Assembly: GCA_030141605.1 (NCBI GenBank)
Contig: JAQGDQ010000001.1
Coordinates: 434,001 to 498,000, forward strand
DNA length: 64,000 bases
Direction of reading: 5' to 3'
From: Tubiluchus corallicola
Taxonomy: Eukaryota; Priapulida; Priapulimorpha; Priapulimorphida; Tubiluchidae
The translations under genes were made by a program, and so were the position numbers. The notes under the pieces were generated by a model. That model saw only the letters and a list, made by a program, of their open reading frames with translations, was not told where the DNA came from and made no database searches. This document shows positions 13,383 through 26,588 of the stretch, one piece after another. Numbering within the stretch: position 1 is the stretch's first letter; every line of letters begins with the position of its first letter.

Positions 13383-13484
13383 CATACATACATACATACA
13401 TACATACATACATACATACATACATACATACATACATACATACATACATACACAGAAAGAGAGAGAGAGAGAAAGAGAGAGAAA
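13119..13484. repeat. Compound microsatellite (CATA)n/(CA)n/(GA)n
   Basis: About 365 bp made up of an imperfect CA tract, a CATA tract of well over 200 bp with one short interruption near 13330-13350, and a closing GA tract. The long frames seen on both strands (Tyr-Ile-His-Thr or Met-Tyr-Val-Cys repeats) are products of the repeat, not genes. Confidence 0.97.
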
Positions 13485-14885
13485 ATCTTGATAAGATCTG
13501 CATCATTGGACAATAGACAAAATACCCAGCTATAGTAGCCAGCAAATTTAACAATATATTTGATAATAGAAAATTGCTATTAAATTTGACTAATAGTTGA
13601 TCAAAAATCATAGTGAATATCAGGGTAGCTAGGAATTTTTCCGCATACTGAACTAAATGTAAGAATGCTAGCTCTCAAGCTAGAACAAGCAAAAAAGCAA
13701 AACTTATCCTTTAATCAGTTTCCTATGCGTCTTTGTCAATCTCTCTCAATTCAAAACTAGTCCTACCTTAGCGCGCTGGTAGCTTGCAAAAGGCCTAAAT
13801 GGATTAAAAGCGTGTAAGGTGTCGAGAAAATAATAAACGCACTAGATGAATGTTATTGCAGGACAGATCGCATAATAATCGCGTCTTCTAATCTTTTAAT
13901 GAATTATTATATTATTTAATCTCCCTAAATCTTATCGCGTTTTGTCCATACTAAGCAAGAATCAGGTAAGTCCTTGAAGAAATGAGGCATGATACCCACC
14001 TCCATTTGGGCTGTTGCGCTATGAAAGCGACAACAACAGCAATTAAAACAAGTGTTTTACTCGAAATTAAATGCTGAAAAAGTGTGTTATCGTTTTTATT
14101 TTTTGCATTTTATTGCTTCCGTAGCGGTCTACAGGGAAATAGTCAATCATTTTTGACAACACCGATCTACGATAATCTTTGTATGAAATTAGTGAAGAAA
14201 ATTGTTATTTACCGTAAACCACAATTGATTACAAGCGCACGAGATGGCGAAAACTAGCACATGCGCATATACAGAAAATCTGTAGCACAGTCACTGTGTG
14301 AAGCCACACAAGTTAATACTACATGACATGATGCATCTTGCGAGGTGCATGCTTTCGCCACCTTGTGCCCATAAATGTTAACATCAGCACACAGCCGTAT
14401 ATATTGTCACTTTGCAATAAATGAGAGTTCTTTTCTTCCGCTATTCTGTTATTGGACATTAGCATAATAATCAATCAGTATATCTGATTAACAGCAGAAA
14501 CAGCAAAAAGAATTTGTTAATTCAGTGTCTGTGATACCAAAAATTCTTGACATTACTTTTTTTCATTTTGCGTCTGCTCTTAAAAAGTGACAATATTTTT
14601 ATAACAATGTAGCTTTTAATAATCCAGTTTTCAAAAGAATCTTGGACGATCATACCAGACTGATATTGGTTTTCATCTTTGGTGTATGAATTTATAACGC
14701 ATGATTCACAATGCATGAATTTAAAATGATTTTTGAGATAACTATTGCAACGTTTCTCTTTCACGTACACGATAGAAATATGCTTGAAATCAATAGATGA
14801 GTTTCTTTAGCTAATTATGTAAAGCAGCACTGTTACTCATAATTCGAGTTTTCACATAAATAGTTGTAAATCAGCTTGTACTTAC
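13485..14885. other. No gene seen
   Basis: AT-rich sequence. It would be intronic if the exons on either side form one minus-strand gene. No exon with convincing splice sites was found in it. Confidence 0.35.
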
Positions 14886-15144
14886 TCTTCTAATAACTTC
14901 ATCCGGCGAAACTGAGTTGTTTTCATCTGCGTTTGAACTAAGGCGCATGTTTTAGCATCAGATATATCCACACATCTTCTCTGGCGCTTGTATGCAGTGC
15001 TTTTCTTCGCTTGATTTAAATCGTCTTCCTCAGCTTCTCGTATGGCTTCTATTGCTTGTAATGTTGCCCAATGCAAAGCAGGAGAGGACCCACGACGCCT
15101 CGTGGAAGAACGACGGACAGACGCACCTCGAAAGGCACTCATGT
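14886..15144 (-). CDS. Predicted first coding exon, Arg-rich protein
   Basis: I do not recognise the family. On the minus strand a strong acceptor (a T-rich run ending TTTTGTAG) sits at 15145, and Met follows two bases later at 15142. The frame runs 85 codons plus two bases to a consensus donor, GA|GTAAGT, at 14886/14885. The encoded N-terminus is basic (RGASVRRSSTRRRG), followed by an acidic helix-like stretch (AIEAIREAEEDDLNQ) and another basic one. A 5' non-coding exon is implied, and an NRF1-type palindrome lies about 370 bp upstream. The phase-2 end is compatible with the exon ending at 11099. The splice signals are seen directly; the joining is inferred. Confidence 0.5.
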
Positions 15145-15512
15145 CTACAAAATAAGTAGAAAAACATTTTTACGGAACCGTATGAAAAACAATACATACA
15201 ATACATGTCGAATTATAAATTGCATGTCGCACATGTTTTGCACGCGAAATAAACATATTTCAAGATCGACTACAAGTAGCTAGGCCCCATAAGTAAAAGT
15301 TACTTTGAACTACCAAAAGGTTGTCATTATAGTGGTTCTTTAACAATTAGCATTACAAAGGAAAGTGCAATGGTGTTTAATCTTCAAGGGCACGTAATAC
15401 TGAACTGAAGTTACGTGTCACTTTACGCCCACAACCATTTTTAAAGCTTTTGCTTTTAATTTTCATTAGGAGGTTAAATTCTCACATGCCTTTTCATCGA
15501 CTCGTATCGTAT

Positions 15513-15522
15513 TGCGCATGCG
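15513..15522. promoter_or_regulatory. NRF1-type palindrome TGCGCATGCG
   Basis: The sequence TGCGCATGCG matches the core of the NRF1 consensus (YGCGCAYGCGCR) except at its last positions. It lies about 370 bp upstream of the minus-strand exon at 14886-15144 and could mark that gene's promoter. CpG-containing words are rare in this AT-rich DNA, which raises its weight a little. Confidence 0.4.
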
Positions 15523-16830
15523 TCGAGGATGAAACCACTTAGAAACTGGGATTATTGAACATTCAAATTACAGAAACTTTGTGCTAATTTTTTTGTATTG
15601 GTTAATTAAGCTAAAAGGGTTATTATTACACAATTTATATGTTGTTCTTAGTATAAATCAGAAGACAATAAACTATGACATGTAAAACTTCAAAAAATTC
15701 GAGCTATAAACGTATTCCGCCCAAACAACGTGCTCATATAAAGTGCTTAATGAAATAATGATCATAAATTTTATTGAACATTAAATAAATGCAGTAACTG
15801 TAAAGAAATGGAAAATGTTATTGTTTATAACACCATGGTAGGACGAAAAAAAATTATTGTGTTAAGTGTTGCGTTAAGTGACTAATGTCAGACTATTTCT
15901 TTATGACCGAAAGAAAGAAACATAGTATGTTAGAATTAGACTCATCGAACTTATTTGTGAGTGTAACCAGAAGAAATAAAACAAGTAAGCAAATTACTAT
16001 AGCAAAAATTTGAATAAACGTCTAGTTCATAATGTTTTATGCGAAATGGGTGAATGAATGAGATATAGAACTGGTTGTATAATTGAATAAATGAATAAAA
16101 GCTCAACCAAATCAAATTCAAGTGAGGATTTTTTTATTTGTGTTTGACATATGCAAAAATGACAAATAGTCCACCGAACGACATAATTATGTAACTTGAA
16201 TAATCAAGCAAGAAGTTTCGATTTACTGTATCCTCATTGATAATTTTTTTGCGAAATGGAGCTACTGCGAAGAATAAGAAAGAAAAATTCAATATTTCCG
16301 CGTATTTTTTAAGTTAATCTCGTTAAAATACGAAAACTCCTGGCGTCGAGTAGGTAGTATAGTTCGGTACCCATTTAATGGTGGATGTTATCGGCCTATT
16401 TAGGCAGGTTTCGTAGACGCTGCCACCTTTCTTCAACCGGCGTCTTCTTAAACTCATACATCTGATTTTCAAAATTTTGCGCTGAATATTACTGTTACAA
16501 AAATTTACTTTTTTAGGGGGTAACAAACAATTATAATGAAATATCTCTATTGACACAGTGAGGACCCTTTTGGCTCCAAACCCAGATTTCTGGGCAATTG
16601 CGATTATCAAACTAATAAAACTGATGCGTGTTAACAAGTCTGGAGCTCGTTCTGTTTCTTATTATTAAATCTGCCATACGAACTTTGTTTTTGTGTGATT
16701 TTTTGATACTTATTTGTTGTTTTATTTTGTTTTTACAGTAATAACGCTAAACGCCATTTTTTGACATTATTGTTATTGTACTAGTAATGTGTCTCACTCA
16801 GTGTAACAAGATAGTCTTTGTCAGTAAAAT
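15523..16830. other. No gene seen
   Basis: The 104-codon minus-strand frame at 16323-16637 has no family resemblance. The rest is AT-rich and featureless. Confidence 0.35.
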
Positions 16831-16955
<125 letters not shown>

Positions 16956-17130
16956 TTACACTATTCACGAATACTATAGGCACACTGTACAGTGCACAAG
17001 TGCTGTTTTGCACCAGCAATGATCTACACTGTTACTTGCTTAGTTGTCATACTTTAGTGGACTCAGTAATCTGCCAGGCACGTACTTCTTCGCTAAAGCC
17101 TAATTAACTCTGAAAAAAGAGTCAAGTTTT

Positions 17131-17364
17131 GGAAATCGTCATTTTTTGTTGACACAACTAGGCTAGTCATTGAGTAAATTAGACATAAAACCACTCAAAG
17201 GCATCGTAACTGTTTAAAAACAAGCAAAGATATGGTGCTAATGACAGCCTCAGTTTTAGTCAGCTAACAATAATTAAAGAAATAAGTCTGATTGAGGTTA
17301 CTTTGCACTTTAGAAATGATTTTGAGGTGCAACACCATGAAAGTCCACAACTTTTTAGTTTCAA
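17131..17364. repeat. Duplicated segment B, copy 1
   Basis: These 234 bp recur almost unchanged at 19257-19488, 2.1 kb downstream and in the same orientation, with only a few single-base differences. No terminal repeats or coding frame are apparent. Confidence 0.9.
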
Positions 17365-19040
17365 GCGTTCAAAAGTTTAGCACAACACAGTTTCACATCC
17401 GATTGCAATAAGATCTTATTCATTTGCTGTTTTATCACAAAAGCTTCCCTTTCGTAGTTACCATGGTAACTATAATACCGCATCTTACGGCGTTTTTCGT
17501 AATATGGAAGTTCGTGGTTTTGTGTTGTCCTCGTATTATATATTGCAGTCACAAAAAGACCTATAGATCTCACCTTACTGTTTCTCAAGTGAATTTGTGA
17601 AAGAAAGTTAAGTAAATATAATTATAATGAGTTTCTATTGCATGGCTTCGTCACATGTGACATTAGTAATTCACATTATCAGATGACACGCAGTAGACAT
17701 AATCAGAAGCCCGTCATGCATTTCTTCTGTCCATGATACCTATGAAAGTCACAGGCGACTTTTCAAGCATCTCCATTGTGGCTTGTTGCTACGGTAACGG
17801 AAAGGCGTCCGTTGTGGTTTAGTATTCCGGCCTTCTGAGGCTTCTTGAGTTTAACAATAACCTTGTATCAAGCGCACATTAGAATAAAAAGCCATCTGCT
17901 ATGCCACAACACATTAACTCAAATTTTCCCTTGAGCGAGAAATTACTAAGAAGGAAAACCTCGCGAATTTTCTTTGCCAGATGACAAGCAAAATTTTAGT
18001 AAGTGCAAAGTCATGTTAATGTTATTCAATAGGCATTATTATACACTTTCAGTACAACTATACGAAATTTCTTCGGCTGTTAACAAGCGATGCAGTAAAC
18101 CTGTATAAAAGTACAGCTGATGTGGTTTATACAAGCTTATGAAAACTGTTTAAGAATTAATAATACTTGCCATGAATGCATTCGCGAATTTTATAACAGT
18201 GTTGTTTATAGCTGAGTCACTAGAGCCAGATATATCAGCCAACGAGTAACTGTTAAATTGCTTTACTTTTGACACTGGCGATTCACCGATTGGTCGCTTT
18301 CCAGTTATGAATTTTTGACTACATGTGCTGATAAGTTAGCAAAAATGGTGATACAGTCAACTAGTCGAAATTAATTTGCTTATTATAGCGAATGTTACAA
18401 TAATTAGATGTATATTACTATGGCAGTTTAAAACAGCAGCAGCTTTCAAATCATTTCATGGCGTTTTTCATGCCGAGAGACTACGTCTCGAAAGAATAGC
18501 GAAATTTTCGCATGATTTTGGTACATTTTAGATATTTCGTGCTACAACTTGCAAAACACTGATACACCGCGAGGCGGCGATGGCTGATTTGACATCACAA
18601 AAATGTAATAAAAAAGATGAACGTTTTCTTTGTTTTTCTTGCATCTGTGAAGTTATAGCACAGAACGCAAATAATTCAGGCAGTATAAGGACCAGTAACA
18701 GTGATAAACAAATGTTTTCTGCCATTAGCAGTGTTTGTGTTAATCTGACTTCGAATATGCGTATTTGTTGTTAACTGTAATAATAAGCCACTGATCATAT
18801 ATTATTTTAGCACTGTTTACTCTTATACGTATTTAAGCTCTTCTCTCCTCCATACTGGCGGTTTTGTGGAACAGGTGCTTAGACTGAAAACGCACCTGCC
18901 CATGCTGCTGCTGAATTCACGGAGCCATTACATGTCGGCATAGTTATGGCTGCCGATATGCAATGGCTTCGTAAGAGACGATCCATTGCAATATAGAATG
19001 GGGTGCCTTAAAAACTGTTATGTTAGTGCAAACATTTTTT
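17365..19040. other. No confident gene
   Basis: Overlapping antisense 64-75 codon frames at 17361-17588 and 18528-18774 match no family. Nothing else is visible. Confidence 0.35.
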
Positions 19041-19704
19041 ATTGTACTAATTTGTGTTACAGATGAACTGACGAATACGTGTTTCATAGTGGTTATTTTT
19101 CTTAAAGGGGAGCATGACCCAATTTTAAACTATAACTCAACAATCTAACATTAAAATATAGAAAGACAGTATTTTAAAGAGTGATTTACGTGAAGAAATT
19201 ATCACTTCAGAAACTAATTTCACGTTCGCTAGGTTAATTTTTCGCTATTGTACCTGGAAATCGTCATTTTCTGTTGACACAACTAGGCTAGTCATTGAGT
19301 AAATTAGACATAAAACCACTCAAAGGCATCGTAACTGTTTAAAAACAAGCAAAGATATGGTGCTAATGACAGCCTCAGTTTTAGTCAGCTAACAATAATT
19401 AAAGAAATAAGTCTGATTGAGGTTACTTTGCACTTTAGAAATGATTTTGAGGTGCAACACCATGAAAGTCCACAACTGTTTAGTTTCAATTGTGCTAATT
19501 TGTGTTACAGATGAACTGACGAATACGTGTTTCATAGTGGTTATTTTTCTTAAAGGGGAGCATGACCCAATTTTAAACTATAACTCAACAATCTAACATT
19601 AAAATATAGAAAGACAGTATTTTAAAGAGTGATTTACGTGAAGAAATTATCACTTCAGAAACTAATTTCACGTTCGCTAGGTTAATTTTTCGCTATTGTA
19701 CCTG
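19041..19704. repeat. A-B-A duplication
   Basis: Segment A (19041-19256, 216 bp) and segment B copy 2 (19257-19488) are followed by a second A (19489-19704). The two A copies are almost identical. B also exists alone at 17131-17364. The arrangement is a 216-bp direct repeat exactly flanking a transposed or duplicated block, as expected from a staggered-break repair or a duplication join. A more diverged relative of A seems to lie near 21120-21330. Confidence 0.88.
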
Positions 19705-21119
19705 TTCCGCCATCTTAGTTAGATGTGCTCTAACGCCGGCATTTCAGAAACGCGCTGTACAAAAACGGCGTTGTACTTGATCATAAGAACATAGTTCAGT
19801 TGTGACGTGGTGCACATGTTTGAGGTCTCATGCGATAGCACAGTGGTAAACTTTTAAAGTTAAATTTGTAAACATAAATTCCCCAATTTCGGCAATTTAT
19901 ACTATTATTACCAAACTATGTTCGGTTGTGACGTCATCGTTTGCTTCGCCCACCGGCAATTAATTAAGTTTTTAAGCTATTCTTTAATTAATAAAATCCT
20001 TTCGGTAACATCGTAGGTGTTAAAATGTGTATGTTCCCATACATCAAAGTAATGCAGGTTATGAAAAACCGTCTGGCTTTTATCTCAAGATGTCCACATA
20101 TAGATGTGTATGTTTTCAGACAATGACTAGAACAACTGTAAGTCGCTGCATATAAATGTAGAGCTTTTTAAAAAATCTATTAGTTGTTTATAAGGACTAC
20201 AAAATTACATTCTGAAACTTTCAAAAAACTGTAATTAGTAAGTTCTCTGTTTTTGATCGTTTGACAATTTACATTGTCGTTATTACTTGGGTAATTAAAT
20301 CGGGTGTTCTTGGAATTTTTTAATTACGCCAAATTGCACATTGACGTATGTAAGAGGTACAATTTTTACGTGCTATCTATATGCAATTAAATGATTCTGT
20401 GTTCATCGTTTAGTGAATTCTTATAGTAACTATTTGCAACCCAGAATTTAATTTGTACTGGTCATTGAGCTGTTCACCAGTTAAACGGAAAATTTATTCC
20501 ACGTCAATTTATTCCAAAGACACTAATTACTTTAACATTGTGGAATACGTGATTATCATTTCACGCGACATACCTATCGTTTTTTGACTTAGTTTATCGA
20601 ACTGGAAAACAAAAGCTGCATCAATTTGAATGCTAACAAGACAGGTTCCAAAACGCAGGGACACTTTTGAGAATTTTTATGCGTGCGTTTTAACAGACGT
20701 TTGAAGACTTATAGAATAGTGCGATATAGAAATTAATGTTACAAATAAATGGCAAATGGATAGTACGCGCAGGACTTTATGCACTGCAGCAAGTGGTGAA
20801 ACTTATCAGATGCCATAAGCACACAAGGCTTTATAAAGGAATCCAATATGTTAGACTGACATTTGCTGCACGAATTTCCACATTAGCTACAGATGTTCAC
20901 GACAATTTATCCTCAAGTACTATTGTAACTCTAGCTACCACATAGCAAGAATTACATGGCCAGAGCAGGAATTCTACGAGCTTAGTCACAAGACATTTTT
21001 TCCGACAATTTTTAACAGCTTGGTAAAAATTTCACGGAACGCATTTGGTAGAAAAGGCTTTTGGGATAGCGATTACATTAAAGTAAAACCAGACTCATCC
21101 TTCAATTGTAGGTCAAAAC

Positions 21120-21330
21120 AATCTACTCTTTAAAAAATTGAAAGGAAAACATACCATTTTTTCAAAATGACTTATGTGAAAGAATTATTACCACTCAAGC
21201 GCAATTTCGCGTTCGCGCTGCTAGTTCTTCGCTGTTACATGTATTTCGCCATTCGCTAGTTAGACGGGTACAAGCGCCTGCATTTCGGAAACGTATTGCA
21301 CAAAAAACAGGTACTGTACCTCTCAGTTCA
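21120..21330. repeat. Diverged relative of segment A
   Basis: The order of words (gtgaaagaattattacc, caatttcgcgttcgc, gcatttcggaaacg) parallels the A segment and its downstream flank at 19634-19760 with many substitutions. It is probably an older copy of the same repeat family. Confidence 0.5.
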
Positions 21331-21657
21331 GATGCGGCGAACTACACACATTCGGGGTGTATATGATGGGGGCGTATATGAAAAATCATCCTGTCTTCAT
21401 TTAAGAAATGTAGGCCTGTATTTCAGTGATTTTTTTCGTCCGATGTTTCGCACAAAATAAGGCTTCTCGCGCAAATTACGAGTATAGTTTAAGCGTTATC
21501 TGCCCAGAGGCGCTGCGATTTCATATTCAACGTGGTATTCAACCAACACTACAAATTACCATTATAAACATTTAACGCAAAGCCATATCTGCTAGCACAT
21601 GCACAGTACAACACGGAGTTACACCATGTCAGGTACAACATCTATAAATTACAGTTT

Positions 21658-22143
21658 ACTAGCAAAAGTAAATGCATTCTGTGTGAGTAGTTTGTGAGCT
21701 GCCCTCTAAAAATTTCACTCGCGAATCTAAATCACAGGAAATTGCAAGATTAATACATTTACAATTAAAACATCTCAGCTCAGTAATTAAGTTCAGAAAC
21801 CAGTCTGCTAGCTAGACATGTGTTCATTGTGTTAGTCAGTCAGCTATATATATGGCTGACTGACTAACACAATGAACACATGTCTAGCTAGCAGACTGGT
21901 TTAGCTGACTGACTAACACAATGAACACATGTCTAGCTAGCAGACTGGTTTAGCTGACTGACTAACACAATGAACACATGTCTAGCTAGCAGACTGGTTT
22001 CTGAACTTAATTACTTAGCTGAGATGTTTTAATTGTAAATGTATTAATTTTGCACTTTTCCTGTGATTTAGATTCCCGAGTGAAATTTTTAGAGGGCAGC
22101 TCACAAACTACTCACACGGAATGCATTTACTTTTGCTAGTTGC
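21658..22143. repeat. Fold-back element with internal 49-bp triplication
   Basis: The left arm (21658-21843) is the reverse complement of the right arm ending at 22143, with only a few mismatches and a short TA-rich loop at 21844-21854. The loop-proximal 49 bp of the right arm (starting gctgactgactaacac at 21855) is present three times in tandem (21855, 21904, 21953), so the right side is 98 bp longer than the left. No coding frame is present. The arms would form a stem of about 185 bp. Confidence 0.93.
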
Positions 22144-22150
22144 CAACGGA

Positions 22151-22330
22151 ACACCCAATTACTAACCAACCAACCAACCAGTCACCAACCTACTAACAAA
22201 CTAATCAACCAACCGACCGACCGACCAACCAACTAACCAACCAACCAATCAACAGCCAATCAATCAACCAATCAGCAAATCAACCAACAAACCAACCAAC
22301 TAACCAAAAAATTCCAGTTAATTGAAAAAA
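22151..22330. repeat. (CCAA)n-like degenerate low-complexity tract
   Basis: Imperfect CCAA/CCGA/TCAA tetranucleotide repeats run straight on from the fold-back element and fade toward 22500. Confidence 0.9.
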
Positions 22331-25300
22331 AAATCAGCCAATCAACCAACCAACTAATCGACTGATCTATCAACAAACTTACCTACATGTCCATGTCTTT
22401 GCCTACAGACTACCAGCCAGGCAGCAAGCCAACGAAAGGCCCAAACGAAATAACCAGCAAATCAATAGCCTAGACTGTTTACCGACTAACCAGTCACCAA
22501 CTTACCCAGCAATCAAATGGCTGCGAAGTACCAGACAAAAATTTCGTTTGTTTGATAGAAAGTGAAATATAATCAACAACATTTTGTATTAACTGCCTTG
22601 TCGTTGTTGTAATGTTGGTTTTTGTTGTCAGGGACATTATAATTATAATGCACAAAACGCGACGATGTAATACAAAGTCCAAACTGAAATCTTGATGTCT
22701 ACAATGTGTAGAAGTGAACAAACAACAACTTAACATTTGGTTTGTTAAGAGTCCAGGGAGAGGTTAAGTTGTAAGGCTCATAACTCGCCCACTGCGGGGC
22801 TACAGAACTTCTAGTTTTCATGTGTGTGTTAACCATCATCCTCACCAATAATATAAAAAAGAAAATTCGCTGGAGTCTGTTTCAGTATTTAGTACTGGCA
22901 CTTTAAAATTTCACAAAAATCAGCAAAATTCGCCTTTCTTGTAGTTTTTCAATATTTTTTCTATCTATATGCAGGATTATAAGTGACAAATCTGTATTCT
23001 AAATTTCACGAAAACGCACGAGCTGAGATAATATCATGAATGACATTATATAGAGGGGCACTGTTAGAAAAAACTGCCATATCAACGCACTTTTTTACTT
23101 TCCATAGTAATTACGTCCATGTGTAAAAGTAGACATACTTGGCTCAGGTCGTATATGACAGTAGACACGTTTAACCTGCAGTTTCTGTGACTAGTGCTCT
23201 CATTTCCTAGTAGCAATAGACTCCTTTGCCATGGAAATTGCTAGAAATTTGGTTTAGTTATGTCGGAATTTTCATATGACTACAAATATAAATAATTGCC
23301 TCTTCTGATGGATTTCAGGACAGGACATCATGCATGCCCCAGGTACTGAGTCCGACCTTGATTCAAGGCATTCTCTACACACTGAATCACTAGTGGATAC
23401 CAGGAAAGACTAAACAATAAGCCCTCTAATAGAAAAGAAGTACCGATTGTTAAAATTGAGAGTCATTGCTAGCGAAAGAATCTGACAACACTCGGTATAT
23501 ACATATAAAATAGAAATCCGTTCATTTTTTATACATTCGTTCATTTCTTATACTTTTTATATGAATAAGCTTCATGGCTATACATAGAAGATTATGAATA
23601 TCAGTACAAAAATGAAAAACTACAAAACTCAGTCAGAATTAACTTCTCTAAGTCCAAAATACTGTTCATATTGTAGCAGCATAATCCTATCACTGAAGAA
23701 TAGTACATGTAATCAAAACCATAATATCCAAATAATAGAGAAAGAATTATCGATGCAGATAGATAATCACTAGAAGATAGATACAGAAATATAGACAAAT
23801 ATATCATGGGGAATGTGATAAAGTGAAAATCTTACTGTCTAAACATGAGACAATATAAGCGCATGGGCCGCTTCTAGGGGGATGGCGGTGATATTTAGCT
23901 CAGAAAATTTTTCTTCGCCCAAAATTTATTGTTGGCACAAAATCGATACTTCTGACAAAAAATACTAATAGTGTGATTGAACGATTGCGCCGATGGCACA
24001 AAAATTTTCGATGTTTTACAGTCAAAAAATCACCGGACAAATGATATCAAGTCTGTCCCATATTTTTTAGGCATTCGCTCAGATTTAGGGCAATTTTTTG
24101 TCCTGGCTTGTACGCCTATGTAAGACAATGAATAATAACTAGGTAATAACCTGTACATAACATTTACAAAGCATAGAAAATAAACAGTACATAAAACATT
24201 TTCCAGTCCTTGCAAGAAGCAATTTCCATTCCGTAGATATTTCATTTGTTTGAAGATGGAAGCGCTCTAAGTCCAGTGTCTTTAGTACAGGCTAATAGAT
24301 TCACAATATTCGTTTCGTGCGGATAACTAGTCAGAAAACCGCATTTAACGCTGGTAGACAGCCCAGAAAACGAACATTTTAGTTCAGCAGTGGCCGCCAT
24401 CTTGAATGCTGGAGTCCAATCCAGTCGGTAGTTTAACCAATGTGCTGGCCAGGCCCCTAGTTGCCAAAGATGAATATTTATGATGTTTTGAAGTATTTTG
24501 ACAAAATTTGACAACTTATGTTTACCTACACGAAGCTTTTTGATGAACGTTGTTACCTATATTTTCACCCTGATATATGCCTCTTTCAGATAATAGATTT
24601 ATAATAGGGTGGAAATTCGCTCCATCGAAATTGTCACTGCAGCATAGTGGGATGGGATGCTCTATTCACAGACATATCGATATTTTTGTCCCCGCCCCCC
24701 GCAGTGGGTGAGATATAAGACTTTGAAATGACTAAGTATTTGCATCTTGTGCGTAATGCGAGCTTAAAGACCCCCAGTAGAGCCGAAAGAGGGGGGTTTG
24801 GGACAAAAGTCGAGAAGTCATTTTGGAGAAGATAACAAGATCCAATACTGTGCAGAGTCAGATCTATTCAAACTCAGTGGTTGCTGCGTTGCTTCAAATA
24901 TGAGTAAAAAATAGAGAAAAATAGGTATTTTTTCATGAAAATCGGCCTATGCCGTACCTCTGCTACTATGAGGAGTTGGGCCAAGCGGATTCACATAGTG
25001 AATACTAGTGACTAGTGGACCTCATACCCGAACTTTGGTCTGAATCGGCTTACCTAACCTTGTGCCGGAATTTTTCGATTTTGCATGGTCTTCTCGCGGA
25101 CGCATTGTTTCCAGTCCTGCATCAGAAAACAACCTTCAACTTCTCCTTTCAGTTTTGTAGCGTGCATTAAAAGCAGTGAGACGGTAATATAAATAGCATT
25201 CATATATAATTTATCAATATCAGTAAAATTATTGTGTGTCAGCAAGTACTTAAACAAGCTATACATAATATCGTGTGCGTAATTCTCTTTCATGGTTTGT

Positions 25301-26588
25301 GCCCCTAAAATTGCTAGTTTTCAAATTAAGTTGGCTATGATAATCGTGATGCGTATAGTGTTTTATTTTGTTATCACACATCATTATCTTATATATAAAA
25401 TGGTAAAAACCAACAAAAACTCTTAATAAAACAAAAACGGAGAACTTACATTCCCTTTTTATACAAATTTACGTTGAGTGAGCTGCCCGATATTTGTCAC
25501 TTAAAAATGTTAACAAGGCCCGCAAAATTAAATTAATAACTTTTTGTTTCCTAATGTCAATTCACATCAATGTAATTTCGAGGACATACAATCATTGTTT
25601 ATTAATATGCTTATAAACGTACGCATGCGTTTGAGTCTAATTTCGCTTTTTTGTATTACATTTGGGGTTAATAAAACAAATCGCCTATCAATTTATTTAT
25701 CCATTTCGCCATTGTCCATTGGTCAACTAAATAGACGCAGTGAGACTGTGAGAGTGAGGCTACAGCAAAATCTGTTGTAGCTTATAGATAGTTCTCATAA
25801 GTTAAGTAATACATTATTAGCAATACTTACCTTTCAACTTCTTAGAGGTACGTCAAAGACGAAACACTAACGCATTAAATCTATGACATTGTAAATAGCA
25901 AAAATGAATATTAACTTGCATTCAAATCAAGCTTTTCGCAAAATTTAACAAGCAAATTTTGCCGTGCTAAACTAGAAATCTCACCTGAAACGTTTATGCT
26001 ACTCAGACTGTGATAAGTCATAGAATCGATTTAGATCACATATACGCGCGTCTTTTATTCCGCTCTGCGCGTGGCTAGGCTTATAAACATGTTGATCCGT
26101 CATTCGCAGCTGTCACTGAATCTAAAGTTCGTATCAACGCCAGGTTTACCACTTATTAATAAATTCATCGAGGAAGTTCGTATTAATTAGGTTGCATACG
26201 ATTTTCAGTTCTCTATCTTACGACAGTAATGAATTTAGTTTTAGTTTGAGAATGCGTTATATTAAAATGACGTCATTGTACTTTTAACCGGTTGTAGGCC
26301 TAAAAACTACAAGAAGGGAATCCCCCTTCATTTGTCTGGTAAGTGATTAGCCTACCATGTGACTTTTAAAGTATTTAAACTTTTTGTTACAAAAGGAAGC
26401 AATTATTTTCCTGAGTACGATCGTATAATTAAAACTGGAGTTAAACAACTGTAACTAATATAGCGTGTGCAAAAGAACAGCTGCTGAACGCATAATATTA
26501 TCACGCATTTCGCAAAGAGATACAACCGAAAGTTTCAATTAATTGTTAGTCACTTGATTTTGCTCATTAATTGACTGATCTAGATTCT
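22331..26588. other. No confident gene
   Basis: A 90-codon minus-strand frame at 24242-24514 contains an ATG within a YY1-like word but shows no known domain and no clear donor. Sequences near 22770-22800 and 24695-24715 share the words 'cgcccactgcgggg' and its complement and may be remnants of one repeat family. The rest is AT-rich with short chance frames. Confidence 0.35.
24392..24403 (-). promoter_or_regulatory. YY1-like motif AAGATGGCGGCC
   Basis: Read on the minus strand, the 12 bp match the YY1 consensus (AANATGGCGGC), a motif often found at animal transcription starts and 5' UTRs. No gene I can recognise starts here, so it may be chance or part of a repeat. Confidence 0.3.

Noticed and set aside
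13066-13611. 181-codon and 127-codon frames (Met-Tyr-Val-Cys / Tyr-Ile-His-Thr repeats)
   Set aside because: They are translations of the CATA/CA microsatellite in multiple frames on both strands.
24242-24514. 90-codon minus-strand frame starting near a YY1-like word
   Set aside because: No domain, no donor, and neighbouring sequence looks repetitive.
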